Part shown: in pieces, positions 1 through 8,704 of the stretch
Numbering within the stretch: the first letter of the stretch is position 1
Layout: the number at the start of each line of letters is the position of its first letter
NCBI RefSeq assembly: GCF_024437745.1
Contig: NZ_JANFNY010000009.1
Span: forward strand, 17,138-81,137
Direction: 5' to 3'
From: Roseomonas sp. GC11
GTDB lineage: Bacteria > Pseudomonadota > Alphaproteobacteria > Acetobacterales > Acetobacteraceae
DNA: 64,000 nucleotides
Program-made: the position numbers and the translations under genes
The notes under the pieces: model-generated
Database searches by the model: none
Told to the model about the DNA's origin: nothing
Seen by the model: only the letters and a program-made list of their open reading frames with translations

Positions 1-470
1 ACGAGGATCATGCCCGTGATGAAGACGGGAAACGCCTGCACCAAGTCCGACAGCCGCATCTCCAGGGCGCCGAGCCAGGGCCGCGCCGTGCCCGCGAGCA
101 GGCCGAGCAGGCTGCCGAGCACGAGGGAGGCGAGATTGGCCCCGAGCGCGATCGCCACATCCGTGCGCGGCGCGGCGATGACGCGGGAGAAGACGTCGAG
201 CCCTGCGGTATCCGTGCCGAACCAGTGGATCGGCTCGTGCGGCGCGCCGGTGATCACCGCATAGAGCAGCCCCGGCACCTCGGCGAGGTCGGGTGGCGGC
301 ACGGCGATGTCGTCCGTCGGCCGGCCGACGTCATAGGGCGCAATCCAGGGCCCGATGACCATCAGCACGAGCGAGAGAACGACGATCGCGCTGCCCAGCA
401 GGAAGAGCGGGTCCCTCGCCTGGCGCGCGGTGCGAGGCGCGGTTTCGACGGAGAGGGCGGCGCCGCTCAC
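1..470 (-). CDS. Peptide/nickel-type ABC transporter permease, DppC-like (3' part outside window)
   Basis: Inner-membrane permease subunit that would pair with the DppB-like protein encoded just upstream. It is cut by the left window edge, so only about 156 N-terminal residues are visible. I take the GTG at 470-468 as start because it forms a GTGA 4-bp overlap with the stop of the preceding permease gene, typical of translational coupling. The visible part has a cytoplasmic N-terminus, one hydrophobic segment (about residues 22-45, LFLLGSAIVVLSLVLMVIG), a periplasmic stretch containing HWFGTDTAGLDVFSR, which is the usual start of the DppC/OppC family permease domain, and then further hydrophobic segments. 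The substrate cannot be told; neighbours make a di/oligopeptide or related small solute likely. Confidence 0.85.
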   Translation of the reverse strand, partial: MSGAALSVETAPRTARQARDPLFLLGSAIVVLSLVLMVIGPWIAPYDVGRPTDDIAVPPPDLAEVPGLLYAVITGAPHEPIHWFGTDTAGLDVFSRVIAAPRTDVAIALGANLASLVLGSLLGLLAGTARPWLGALEMRLSDLVQAFPVFITGMIL

Positions 471-1489
471 GAGGCGAGCCTCGGGTCGAGCAGCGCGTGC
501 ACGATGTCGAGCGCGAGATAGACGAAGAGCGAGACGGCCGCGATCACCAGCACCACCGCCTGGATCGCCGGATAGTCGAAGGCGAGGACCGAGCGCACGG
601 CGTAGCTGCCGATGCCGGGCAGGGAAAACACCGTTTCGATCAGCACCGCGCCGCCGAGGATATAGCCGTAGAGCACGCCGAGCAGCGTCAGCGCGGGCGC
701 GAGCGCGTTCTTCAGCGCCATGCGCGCGATCCGCCCCGGCGGCAAGCCCGAGGCGCGGGCGAAGAGCACGTAATCCGAGCCTAGCACGCGCACCATGTTC
801 TGCCGCACCATCTTAACGATCGGGCCCGAGAGCACGAAGACCTTCGTGAGCACCGGCAGCATCAGGTGATGCAGCCCGTCGCTGAAGGCGGCCATGTTGC
901 CGGCGAGCAGGCTGTCGATGGTGATTAAGCCCGTCACCGCGGGCGGCGCGGTCGAGAGCGGGTCGAGCCGCCCGAGCGGGGCGGGGGCCCAGCCCATGAT
1001 CGCGAAGAAGAAGTAGATGAACAGCAGGCCCCACCAGAATTCGGGCTGCGAGCCGGCGAAGAGGCTGTAGCCGAAGGTCGCATTGTCGGCCGCCCCGCCC
1101 GGTTTCAGCGCGCAGAGCATCCCAAGCGGCACCGAAAGGATGAAGGCTAGAACGAAGGAAATCGTGATCAGCTCGAGCGTGACCGGCAGCGCGCGCCCGA
1201 TCTCCTTCGCTACCGGCTCGCCCGTCACCCACGACGTGCCGAAATCGCCCTGCAACAGGCCCGAAGCGCCGGGCAGAGCGCCAAGATAGGCGCCGAACTG
1301 CGTGAGGACAGGCCGGTCGAGGCCGAGGGCGTGCTGCGATGCGAGATAGGCCTCGCGCGAGGCGTTCTGCCCCACGAGCCGCGCCACCGGGTCGGCCGGC
1401 AGCAGGCGGATGGCGAAGAACACCACCAGCGCGAGGCCCACGAGTTGCAGAAGCGCGGTGGCGAGGCGTCGGGCGACGAAGCCGGTCAT
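467..1489 (-). CDS. Peptide/nickel-type ABC transporter permease, DppB-like
   Basis: Full-length 340-residue inner-membrane permease of the DppB/OppB family. The N-terminus FVARRLATALLQLVGLALV is the family's typical first transmembrane segment, several more hydrophobic segments follow, and the cytoplasmic EAA loop is seen near residues 245-255 (FARASGLPPGRIARM). The protein ends in LLDPRLAS, also usual for the family. It starts 7 nt after the binding-protein gene with a GAGG Shine-Dalgarno, and overlaps the next permease gene by 4 bp, so all are one operon read leftward. Substrate unknown. Confidence 0.92.
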   Translation of the reverse strand: MTGFVARRLATALLQLVGLALVVFFAIRLLPADPVARLVGQNASREAYLASQHALGLDRPVLTQFGAYLGALPGASGLLQGDFGTSWVTGEPVAKEIGRALPVTLELITISFVLAFILSVPLGMLCALKPGGAADNATFGYSLFAGSQPEFWWGLLFIYFFFAIMGWAPAPLGRLDPLSTAPPAVTGLITIDSLLAGNMAAFSDGLHHLMLPVLTKVFVLSGPIVKMVRQNMVRVLGSDYVLFARASGLPPGRIARMALKNALAPALTLLGVLYGYILGGAVLIETVFSLPGIGSYAVRSVLAFDYPAIQAVVLVIAAVSLFVYLALDIVHALLDPRLAS

Positions 1490-1496
1490 GCGCGCC

Positions 1497-3179
1497 TCAC
1501 TGCGCCAGTTTCAGTTCGAAGAGGCGCAGCGAATTGTCCGGGTGCCAGGTCAGGCCCGAGAGGCGCTCTGAGAAGGCCCATTGCGTCCGGGTTTCGAGCA
1601 GCGGCACCCAGGCGAGCTGGCTCTGCACGAGGTTCTGGATCTGCGCGACGAGAGGGAGGCGCTTGGCCGGGTCCGGCTCGGTCTGCGCCGCCGTGAAGAG
1701 GCGGTCGAGCTCGGGGTTGGAGTAGTTGGTGATGTTGTTCACGCCGCCCGCCTGGGGCGAGACGAAATAGAGCCGCGTGGCATAGACGACGTCGGGGCCC
1801 ACGGGCTTTTCCGTGTCCGAGAGCGCCATCGGCAGGTCCTTCTTGACCATGCGGCGGTCGGCGAACTGCGTCTGCGGCATCGGGTCGATCTGGAGCTGGA
1901 TGCCGATGTCGCCCAGCGCCGCTTTGATGGCCGTCGCGATGGGGCCGAGATAGGATTCGCGCTCGGCGGTGAAGGCGAGGTGGAAGGCGTCGGCATATTG
2001 CTCGAGCCCCTTGCCCTCGGGGAAACCGGCCTCGGCGAGGAGCACGCGGGCGCGGACGAGGTCGCGCGGATATTGCTGCTCGGGCTTGATGAAGCCGGCG
2101 ATGGAGGTGGGGAAATGCGCCTCCCATTGCCGCCCCGCCCCGGCATAGCCGATGCGGGCGAGTTGCTCGTAGGGCATCGCATAGGCGATCGCCTGGCGCA
2201 GCTTGGGGTTGTCGAAGGGCGGCGTGCGCCAGTTCAGGCCGAGCACGAGCGTCTCGTTGCCGAAAATGCCAGCAACTTTCACGCCCCGCGCGGTAGCGAG
2301 GTTCTGGAATTCGCGCGCGGCGAGGCGCTGGGTGAGCTGCGCCTGGCCCGCGCGCATGGCGAGCACGCGGTTCGCGCTCTGCGGCACGCGCTTGATCACC
2401 ACGCGGTCGATATCGGGCTTGCCGCGATAATAGTCGGGGTTGGCGCGCAGGACGAATTCGTCGTCCTTCACCCAGCGTTCCAGACAATAGGGCCCGAAGC
2501 CCGCCGCGTTCACCGTATTGGCGTAGGTGTGGCTCCAGGGGTCCTGCGCGGTCGCGTGCTTCTTCATCTCCACGCTGTCGAAGGGCGCCATGGAGTAGAC
2601 GGTGAGCACGGTGAGGAAGAGGTTGTTCTCGCTCGATTGCCGGATGCGGATCGTGTAGTCGTCGACTTTCTCAACAGCATCGCCGAGTTCGCGGCTTCCG
2701 CCGGTGAAGACCGAGCGGTCGAAGCCCTTGATCGAGCCGAGGCTGGCGAGGAACCAGTTGATCGGCGCCGCACCGCTGACCGACTTGCCGCGCGCGAGCG
2801 TGTAGATCACGTCATCGGCGGTGAAGGTATTCCCCGCGCAGCTCTTCACGCCCTGGCGCAGCTTGAAGGTCCAGGTCAGGCTCGCGGCGTCATAGCTCCA
2901 GCTTTCAGCGAGGCGGCCCTCGAAGCGGCTGAAATCCAGCGTGCGGATGCCGTCCTGGCTCGCGCCCGAGAGCGGGTAGTCGATCAGCGTGTCCATCATG
3001 TTGATGAACCCGGTCTGCGACGTGTTCACCGAGACGGAGGGCCCGTCGTAATCGAGTCCGGCCGGCACGTCCTCGGCGAGATAGAGCAACTGCTTACCGA
3101 CGGCGAGTGTCTGCGCCATCGTTTGCATGGAAACGGACATCATCGCGGCTGTCGCCAGCCCCGTCAGCACCTTGCGCAT
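1497..3179 (-). CDS. ABC transporter periplasmic substrate-binding protein, family 5 (peptide type)
   Basis: 560-residue periplasmic solute-binding protein of the SBP_bac_5 (DppA/OppA) family. Residues 1-22 form a signal peptide with a positively charged start and a hydrophobic core ending near AQTLA. Family hallmarks are visible: SWTFKLRQGVKSCAG-like segment (WTFKLRQGVK) near residues 103-113, a region with FGPYCLERW, and DPDPAKR-like C-terminal segment. A GAGGAGG Shine-Dalgarno lies 6 nt before the ATG. It sits between the MmgE/PrpD gene (39 bp upstream) and the two permease genes, so it delivers the substrate to that transporter. Specificity cannot be read from sequence; the linked MmgE/PrpD and UTRA regulator suggest a carbon-compound catabolic locus. 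Confidence 0.9.
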   Translation of the reverse strand: MRKVLTGLATAAMMSVSMQTMAQTLAVGKQLLYLAEDVPAGLDYDGPSVSVNTSQTGFINMMDTLIDYPLSGASQDGIRTLDFSRFEGRLAESWSYDAASLTWTFKLRQGVKSCAGNTFTADDVIYTLARGKSVSGAAPINWFLASLGSIKGFDRSVFTGGSRELGDAVEKVDDYTIRIRQSSENNLFLTVLTVYSMAPFDSVEMKKHATAQDPWSHTYANTVNAAGFGPYCLERWVKDDEFVLRANPDYYRGKPDIDRVVIKRVPQSANRVLAMRAGQAQLTQRLAAREFQNLATARGVKVAGIFGNETLVLGLNWRTPPFDNPKLRQAIAYAMPYEQLARIGYAGAGRQWEAHFPTSIAGFIKPEQQYPRDLVRARVLLAEAGFPEGKGLEQYADAFHLAFTAERESYLGPIATAIKAALGDIGIQLQIDPMPQTQFADRRMVKKDLPMALSDTEKPVGPDVVYATRLYFVSPQAGGVNNITNYSNPELDRLFTAAQTEPDPAKRLPLVAQIQNLVQSQLAWVPLLETRTQWAFSERLSGLTWHPDNSLRLFELKLAQ

Positions 3180-3218
3180 TCTTGCCTCCTCGATCCTGCC
3201 GCCTCGCGGGCGCGTTCT

Positions 3219-4619
3219 TCAGTGTGTTCCCGGCCGCAGCAGCGCGGTCATCGCGCGCAGGTCGTCCAGGGTTTCGAGCGTATCGACCATCGCGATCAGC
3301 GCATCGCGCGCCGCCTCGCCCAGCGGTTCGGCCGCGAAATCCCAGCAGCGGCGGAATTTCGTCAGGTGCTGCTCACGCGTCAGGCGGCGCGACGGGCTCG
3401 CGAGCATCTGCTCGCAGCGCCAATGCCGGACTTCGCCGGTCTTCAGCCGTAATTCGAGCGAGACCGGCACCAGCGCGTTCGGGTCGCTCCCGCCGTCGGA
3501 GACCATACGGATGCGCTTGGCGATCTCATGCGTCAGCGGGTCGGTCAGCGCCGCACCGCGATAATGCGCGAGGTCGATGAAGCCGTGCTGGATCACCTTC
3601 GCGCCGACGAAAGCCATGCAGAGCTGCGCGTAGTTCGAGGTGGGGTCGGCAACGTCGGGGCGCGAGCAGAGCCGCGCGGTTACCGGCGGGCCGGTGATGG
3701 TGACGCTCTCGACCATGTCCGGCGTCAGCCCCTGCATGAGCAGCATCAGCCCCTCCACGCCGCCATGCGTGGCGCGGCCAGCGGGGTAGGGCTTGTGGCT
3801 CAACTCGGCGATCATCCAGCGCCCGCCTTTGAGCGCGGCTCGCGTTTCAGCGAGGTCCCACGTGCCTTCCTGGAGCGGAAAATAGCCGTAGGGCCCCTCG
3901 AAAGTACCGATCGTGCCGGGCATGCCGCGCGCGGCGAGGTCGCAGCTCTGCAAGCCGGCGCGGCTGTTCAGCCCGACCTGCAGCGGCAGTGCCGCGCTGC
4001 CCTCGCCATGCGGCTGCAAGGTGCCGCTCGTCTGCGCGTATTGCAGGCCGAACGCCTGCACGAGCGTGGCCCGTGAGAGGCCCATGAGCCGGCCGACGGC
4101 CGCCGTCGCGCCGAAGCCGCCGGCGGTAGCGGGGCGGAAGAAGCGCATCGGCGCACGCGAGGCGATGCCGAGCCCGGCCGAGACGTTGACGCCGACGGCG
4201 CAGGCGGTCAGCAGAGCGCGCCCCGAAATGCCGCCCTGGCGTTCGGCGAAGGCCAGCGCTGCGGGCAACAACGTCGCCATCGGGTGCAACACGGCGCCTT
4301 CATGAACGCAGTCGTATTCCTGGCAATGGACCTGGAAGGCATTGGCCATCGCGGCGATGCCCGCGGGCACCTTCGCCGCGCGGCCCCAGAGCGTGGCCTC
4401 GGCGCCCGCGCCCCAGCCCTTGCCGGCGTCGATCACCTTGTCGGCCGCGAAGGCGCTGGAGCCCGCGATGCCGACGCCGAGCGTATCGAGGATGAAGACC
4501 TTGGCCTGCGTGATCGCCTCTTCCGTCAGGTCCTCGTCGCGCGTCTCGAGCGCATGCCCGGCGAAGGCCTCGGCGAGGTTGACCGTCATCTCCAACTCAG
4601 GCGCAAGCGGATGGTCCAT
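3219..4619 (-). CDS. MmgE/PrpD family protein
   Basis: 466-residue protein of the MmgE/PrpD superfamily, whose known members include 2-methylcitrate dehydratase and other hydro-lyases or isomerases. Visible hallmarks are the N-terminal DTLGVGIAGS segment (about residues 45-54), the central FAERQGG-x-S motif with the following helix, and the GFGATAAVGRLMGLS region near residue 180. It is the first gene of the leftward operon with the ABC transporter and is divergent from the GntR regulator gene, so it probably acts on the imported compound. The family is poor for predicting a substrate; I would not call it prpD without propionate genes nearby. Confidence 0.85.
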   Translation of the reverse strand: MDHPLAPELEMTVNLAEAFAGHALETRDEDLTEEAITQAKVFILDTLGVGIAGSSAFAADKVIDAGKGWGAGAEATLWGRAAKVPAGIAAMANAFQVHCQEYDCVHEGAVLHPMATLLPAALAFAERQGGISGRALLTACAVGVNVSAGLGIASRAPMRFFRPATAGGFGATAAVGRLMGLSRATLVQAFGLQYAQTSGTLQPHGEGSAALPLQVGLNSRAGLQSCDLAARGMPGTIGTFEGPYGYFPLQEGTWDLAETRAALKGGRWMIAELSHKPYPAGRATHGGVEGLMLLMQGLTPDMVESVTITGPPVTARLCSRPDVADPTSNYAQLCMAFVGAKVIQHGFIDLAHYRGAALTDPLTHEIAKRIRMVSDGGSDPNALVPVSLELRLKTGEVRHWRCEQMLASPSRRLTREQHLTKFRRCWDFAAEPLGEAARDALIAMVDTLETLDDLRAMTALLRPGTH

Positions 4620-4652
4620 CGGGGCACTCCGGCCGGATCGGGCCTGAAATAA

Positions 4653-4662
4653 TGTCCGGACA
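4653..4662. promoter_or_regulatory. Perfect palindrome TGTCCGGACA, candidate GntR-family operator
   Basis: A perfect 10-bp palindrome lies in the 175-bp intergenic region between the divergent MmgE operon and the gntR gene, 34 bp upstream of the MmgE start. Position and symmetry fit an operator for the divergent GntR-type regulator. A second inverted repeat, TGCGCG-N5-CGCGCA, is at 4757-4773, just before the gntR start. Which one is bound cannot be decided from sequence. Confidence 0.5.
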
Positions 4663-4794
4663 AAACCAAAACGGCTTTGAGATATCCCGTCAAGTGCCTA
4701 AAATGAACTCATTCAGCGGAGATTCCCCCATCCTGATGGTCGCTTCCACGACTTACTGCGCGTCTGGCGCGCATTAATGCTGAAAAATTAGGCG

Positions 4795-5380
4795 ATGAAC
4801 ACGCCCCGCTATCTGCAGATCCGCGACATCCTGCGCGAGCGTCTCCGCCTCGGCCGCTACCCCGTCGGCACGCATCTGCCGACCGAGGCAGCGCTCTGCA
4901 TCGAGTTCGAGGTGAGCCGCTACACGCTGCGCGAGGCGCTGCGTCGGCTGGTGGAGGAGGGGCTGCTCAGCCGCCGGCAGAAATCGGGCACGATGGTCCT
5001 TGCCGCGAGCCCGCCCAGCGTCTTCGTGCACACGGTGCGCGACCTCAGCGACCTCTTCCAGATGCCGGTGGAGACGCATTTCGAGATCCTTTCCGTGCGC
5101 GACGACGAGGCGCCGCCCCCGCCGCGCCCCGATCTCGGCCGCGATGCCGCGGCCCCCTGGCTGCGGCTGGACAGCCTGCGCAGCGACGCCGCCTCACGCC
5201 GGCCGATCGCCTATATCGTCTCGCACTTGCCCGCGCGCCTGGGCTGGCTGGTGCCGGAACTGCACAGCCAGCGCGGGCCGCTCTACGCCCATCTCGAAAG
5301 CCGCAGCGGGGAGAAGATCGAGCGCGTGGTGCAGGAAGTCACGGCCGGCACCTTGCCGCCGCGCGCCGCGCGATCGACAG
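4795..5380 (+). pseudogene. GntR-family (HutC/UTRA type) transcriptional regulator, 3' end lost at island junction
   Basis: The first about 190 codons encode a normal GntR winged-helix domain (residues 1-70, with LPTEAALCIEFEVSRYTLRE and EGLLSRRQKSGTMV) and most of a UTRA effector-binding domain (residues 90-190, with RRPIAYIVSHLPARLG). Family members run to about 235-245 residues and finish with a conserved core strand region. Here the similarity stops around residue 190 (VVQEVTAGTLPPRAAR) and the frame then reads antisense through phage genes without a stop until 7179. The last about 45 residues of UTRA are therefore missing. The phage-derived element begins at this point. The DNA-binding domain is intact, so a fusion product could still bind DNA, but effector response is probably lost. 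The exact junction is uncertain by about 20 bp. Confidence 0.75.
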
Positions 5381-5474
5381 TGGCCGGCGCGGCGAGCGCG
5401 CGCTGGGCCACGATGGGCATGGCGGGGACGTCCGGCGCAGGGTCGCCCCTGCCCGGCTCGGTCGTCTCGGTCAT
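5283..5474 (-). pseudogene. Truncated phage ORF at left island edge
   Basis: An ATG at 5474, 25 nt after the stop of the structural gene at 5500, opens a frame (MTETTEPGRGDPAP...) that follows the polarity of the packaging operon. It runs only about 30 codons before entering the gntR remnant near 5375-5380 and then stops at 5283. The codons after the junction are antisense to gntR, so this looks like the surviving start of a longer phage gene whose remainder, with the rest of the late operon, was deleted. Not recognised as a family. Confidence 0.4.
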
Positions 5475-5499
5475 GTGGATGTCCTGCTGCTCGCCGGCG

Positions 5500-6993
5500 C
5501 TACGACGCGGCGAAGCCCTGCGCGTTGACGTAGACCTGCGCGCCGGGGGTGATGCAGGCGATGTTCATGGCCGTGGCCGCGCTGCCGCGCAGGGGGGTGG
5601 GAAAGAGGATCTCCACCGGCGCCGCCATCGCCGCCGGCAGCAGCTGCCGCCAGATCACCGTCGCCCCGTCCTTGATCACCACCTCCGTGGCCACCGTCGC
5701 ATGCGCGTTGCGGACGTCGATCGAGGTCACGGAGTTGCGGATGCCCGCGGCGGCGGCGGCCTTGAGAACGACATCGCTGCTCGTGGTGATGCCGCCCGCC
5801 GGCGCGGCATATTGCCAATCCGCCTCCGGGATGGCGTAGGGCTTGACCACCAGCGCGCCGATCAGCGTCGCCTGCAGATCAACCCCGCGGCCGCTGATCA
5901 CCGCCGCGGGATTCGCCGAAAGCCCTGTCGCCACCAGCACCGGCACACCGCCGTTGGTGTTGCGCGCCTGGCCACCCACCGGCGTCAGCGTCGGCGCCAC
6001 GGCGCCCAGCACATTCACCCCGAGCCCCTGCCCCGCCGCACCCTGGCCGCGGCCCGCCGTGATCTCCGCCAGCAGCGGCACCTGATCGCCCAGGCTGACG
6101 CATTGCAGCTTCACCACCGTGCTCGTCGCCGGCCCCGCATTGCGGCTCAGCGTCGCCCAGCCCGTGTTGACATAGGCCCCCGCGAAGCTCGTGCCAATCA
6201 AATCGATATTCGCCGTGTCGATCACCGTCACGGCAAAGACGCCATTCGCCCCCGGCACCCCGGCCACATTCTCGACCGTGACCACATCCCCTGTCGTGAG
6301 GCCATGGGAAGATCGCGTGAGGCGGATCGCCCCCGCGCCATTATCAGCCACGGCGCTGATGCCGGCCATGATCTGGCGGTTGCGCACCCGCAGGCGCCAG
6401 CGATAGAGCGCGTCGGGATCCGGGATCTGCTGGTGGCGCACATAGGAATGCGTGCGCGCCGCCGTGCTGTCGATCGCGCGGCCATGGAACCAGCAGGCCT
6501 CCTGGCCCGCCTCGATCTCCAGCACCGACCAGCCCGTGCTCGCCGTGCTCGGGATCGCCACGGCCGCCCCGGTGCTCAGCCGCGGCGCGCCGGCCGCCTG
6601 CACCTCGTAATTCGCCCCCGTCGCGCTGCTGCCATCCAGCCGCCAGGCGGCGCAGGACGCGCCATCGGGCTGGTTGGTCAGCGGATCGATGCTGACCAGT
6701 TCCAGCCAGACCGATTGCCCGGCGACGCGCTGGCTCAGATTGAGGGCCACCATCATCCGCAGCGGGATAGCAAAGCGCTGCCGGGTGGTGAGGAGGATGT
6801 CGTCATCCAGCGTCGTGCCGGTGGTGATGGTCAGCGCCCCATCGACCAGGCCGAGCGTCATGCCGCTGCCTGTCGCACTCACCTCCCAATGCGCGGGATC
6901 GAGCAGGGCTGCATTGAAGCTGTCGCGAAACTTGCGGCCGCCGGACGACACTTTCAGCGTGTCGGAGGCGGCGTCATAGGCGCCGACGCTCAT
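5500..6993 (-). CDS. Putative phage structural protein with FCCH-like beta repeat
   Basis: 497-residue protein encoded directly after the portal gene with a 4-bp overlap (ATGA). The sequence is rich in Ala, Gly, Val and Thr and looks mostly beta. The N-terminal part (about 20-190) resembles a lectin/jelly-roll-like sheet (residues such as WLELVSIDP). Residues about 222-275 (SHGLTTGDVVTVENVAGV followed by G-V-F-A-V-T) match the short beta repeat known from E1 ubiquitin-activating FCCH domains, which also occurs in phage tail and baseplate proteins. In lambda-like phages a protease and capsid gene usually follow the portal; neither is here. The role is likely virion structural or decoration; unproven. 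Confidence 0.6.
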   Translation of the reverse strand: MSVGAYDAASDTLKVSSGGRKFRDSFNAALLDPAHWEVSATGSGMTLGLVDGALTITTGTTLDDDILLTTRQRFAIPLRMMVALNLSQRVAGQSVWLELVSIDPLTNQPDGASCAAWRLDGSSATGANYEVQAAGAPRLSTGAAVAIPSTASTGWSVLEIEAGQEACWFHGRAIDSTAARTHSYVRHQQIPDPDALYRWRLRVRNRQIMAGISAVADNGAGAIRLTRSSHGLTTGDVVTVENVAGVPGANGVFAVTVIDTANIDLIGTSFAGAYVNTGWATLSRNAGPATSTVVKLQCVSLGDQVPLLAEITAGRGQGAAGQGLGVNVLGAVAPTLTPVGGQARNTNGGVPVLVATGLSANPAAVISGRGVDLQATLIGALVVKPYAIPEADWQYAAPAGGITTSSDVVLKAAAAAGIRNSVTSIDVRNAHATVATEVVIKDGATVIWRQLLPAAMAAPVEILFPTPLRGSAATAMNIACITPGAQVYVNAQGFAAS

Positions 6994-8459
6994 GGGTCTT
7001 CTCCTGCTGCGGGCGCCGCCGCGCCGGTGGCTGCGATCTCGATGGCGGCGAGTTGCGCCGCATCCTGGGCGCTGCCCGACTTGGCCACGCGGCGCGGATC
7101 GGTGTCGAGCGCCAGCCCCGCATCATCCAGCAGGGCATTGGCTTCGCGGATCAGTTCCACCGCCTGGCGGAAGTCATAACCAAAGGCACCCACCGCCTCG
7201 GGCTGTGGCACGAATCCAGCGCGCACCTGGGCGATCAGCGCCGTCGTGTCCTTCAGCGGATCGATCATCTCATGCGCCGGCGGCACGTGGCTCACAGCGG
7301 CCGGCATCTCGGCCGGCCACATCCCGAGCAGCGCCCCCTGCTGGTGAAAGCGCTCGGCGACGGGGCGGACCAGCATCGGGATCAGCATCCCGTACTGCAC
7401 CTGCTCGCAGAGCCGGCGGAACTCGATCTTGCCAGCGCGGAGGCTCGAGTAATTCGCCTGGGTGAGGTCGCCCGAGACCTGATCATAGGTGAGGCCGGCG
7501 CCCACCGCCGCGGCCTCCAGCGCCCGGCGGGCAAAGGCGGCGTGGCTGCCACCGCCCGAGGGGTTCACCACCTCCACCGAGCCCATCCCCCGCCGGTAGA
7601 GGATCATCCCTGGCTCGAAGCTCTCGACCGCGCGGCCCTGCGCATCGCGGAGCAGGCCGGAAGCGGCGCCGGTCAGAGCTTCCTCGCCCTCCTCGGAGAC
7701 CACCGCGGCCAGGCAGGCCTCGATCTTGGCCTTCATCAGCAGGGCAGCCTCGTAATCGCCGAGATCGCGCAGCCGCGTCAGCACCGGCGCCAGCCAGGAG
7801 ACATCGCGCAACTGGCCAGGCCGGCGCTTGCGATAGACGTGCAGCACGTCGCGGGCCGGCACCGGCTCGCTCTCCAGCCGGCCGCCGGAGGGCAGCAGCC
7901 AGGAGGCGCCGGGATGCACGCGATGCAGCCAATAAGCGAGCGGCTCGCCCGCCTCGCCGAGGGCGATGCCCTGGAGCGTCGGGTGGCCGGCGATCAGGCC
8001 ATTGCGCGCCGTGTCGAGGTGATCGCTCTCCAGCACTTGCAGCCGCAGGCCGATCGGGTTGGCCGGCGACACTTCGGCCGGCAGCAGCCGAACGAAGCAC
8101 TCGCCGCTTTCCACCACCGCCCGCATGACCAGGGCCTGCAGGCCGGCCAGATCCAGCCGGCCCTCGGCATCGCAGGCGGTGCTCTCCGACCAGCGGCGCC
8201 AGGCCTCGGCCTGCACCCGGCCTGGCCAGCGGGTGGTGATGCCGGCGCCCACCGCATTGCCCGTCCACAGATCGACGATGCGGGCGGCATAGGGGTCATT
8301 GCGCACGGCATCCCTGGCGCGGCGCGCGACGGTGGCCGCGGCGGCGCCCACCTCCGCATTGGCGCTGCCACCGGAGGGCGCCCAGGCCGAGGCACGGCTG
8401 TCCTGCGCCGCGGCATAACCCCGCAGCGCGTTCCAGGCATCCCGGAACCGGCCCATCAT
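6990..8459 (-). CDS. Phage portal protein, lambda gpB family
   Basis: 489-residue portal protein that would form the dodecameric ring at the capsid vertex through which DNA is packaged. Family signatures seen: ARRARDAVRNDPYAARIVDL (residues 43-62), a VVESGECFVRLLP segment near 115-127, and KIEFRRLCEQVQYGMLIPM in the clip/wing-to-stem region (about 365-385). Length fits the lambda portal family (about 480-530). It overlaps gpW upstream (ATGA) and the structural gene downstream by 4 bp, so the packaging genes are translationally coupled. Confidence 0.92.
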   Translation of the reverse strand: MMGRFRDAWNALRGYAAAQDSRASAWAPSGGSANAEVGAAAATVARRARDAVRNDPYAARIVDLWTGNAVGAGITTRWPGRVQAEAWRRWSESTACDAEGRLDLAGLQALVMRAVVESGECFVRLLPAEVSPANPIGLRLQVLESDHLDTARNGLIAGHPTLQGIALGEAGEPLAYWLHRVHPGASWLLPSGGRLESEPVPARDVLHVYRKRRPGQLRDVSWLAPVLTRLRDLGDYEAALLMKAKIEACLAAVVSEEGEEALTGAASGLLRDAQGRAVESFEPGMILYRRGMGSVEVVNPSGGGSHAAFARRALEAAAVGAGLTYDQVSGDLTQANYSSLRAGKIEFRRLCEQVQYGMLIPMLVRPVAERFHQQGALLGMWPAEMPAAVSHVPPAHEMIDPLKDTTALIAQVRAGFVPQPEAVGAFGYDFRQAVELIREANALLDDAGLALDTDPRRVAKSGSAQDAAQLAAIEIAATGAAAPAAGEDP

Positions 8460-8692
8460 TGGCTTCCCTCCCGCGAGAAGCTGGCCAGGGTCACAGACGG
8501 GCGGCGCGCGGCGGTGTTCTCGGCGGCCTGCAGCACGGCGAGCGCGCGGCCAAGCTCGTCGAGGCTGCGGTATTCCACGGTGCGGCCATCGAAGGTGACG
8601 CGCGTCGTGCCGCCCGTATAGGCGGCGGCGAGCGCGGCGGCCCGGCTGCCGGCGGGCTGCGCCAGCGCCCAGGCGAGGATGTCAGGGGTCAT
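8456..8692 (-). CDS. Phage head-tail joining protein, gpW-like
   Basis: 78-residue protein between the large terminase and portal genes, the position of gpW in lambdoid packaging operons. gpW plugs the portal and connects head to tail. The visible pattern (FDGRTVEYRSLDELGRALAVL, about residues 34-54) matches the family, which has two helices around a short hairpin at about 70 residues. The 3' end overlaps the portal start by 4 bp. Confidence 0.8.
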   Translation of the reverse strand: MTPDILAWALAQPAGSRAAALAAAYTGGTTRVTFDGRTVEYRSLDELGRALAVLQAAENTAARRPSVTLASFSREGSQ

Positions 8693-8704
8693 CGCAGCCT
8701 TTCC

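Noticed and set aside
5381..7179. C-terminal extension of the GntR frame through the phage genes
   Set aside because: It is antisense to the structural and portal genes and has no regulator pattern; the gene is treated as truncated.
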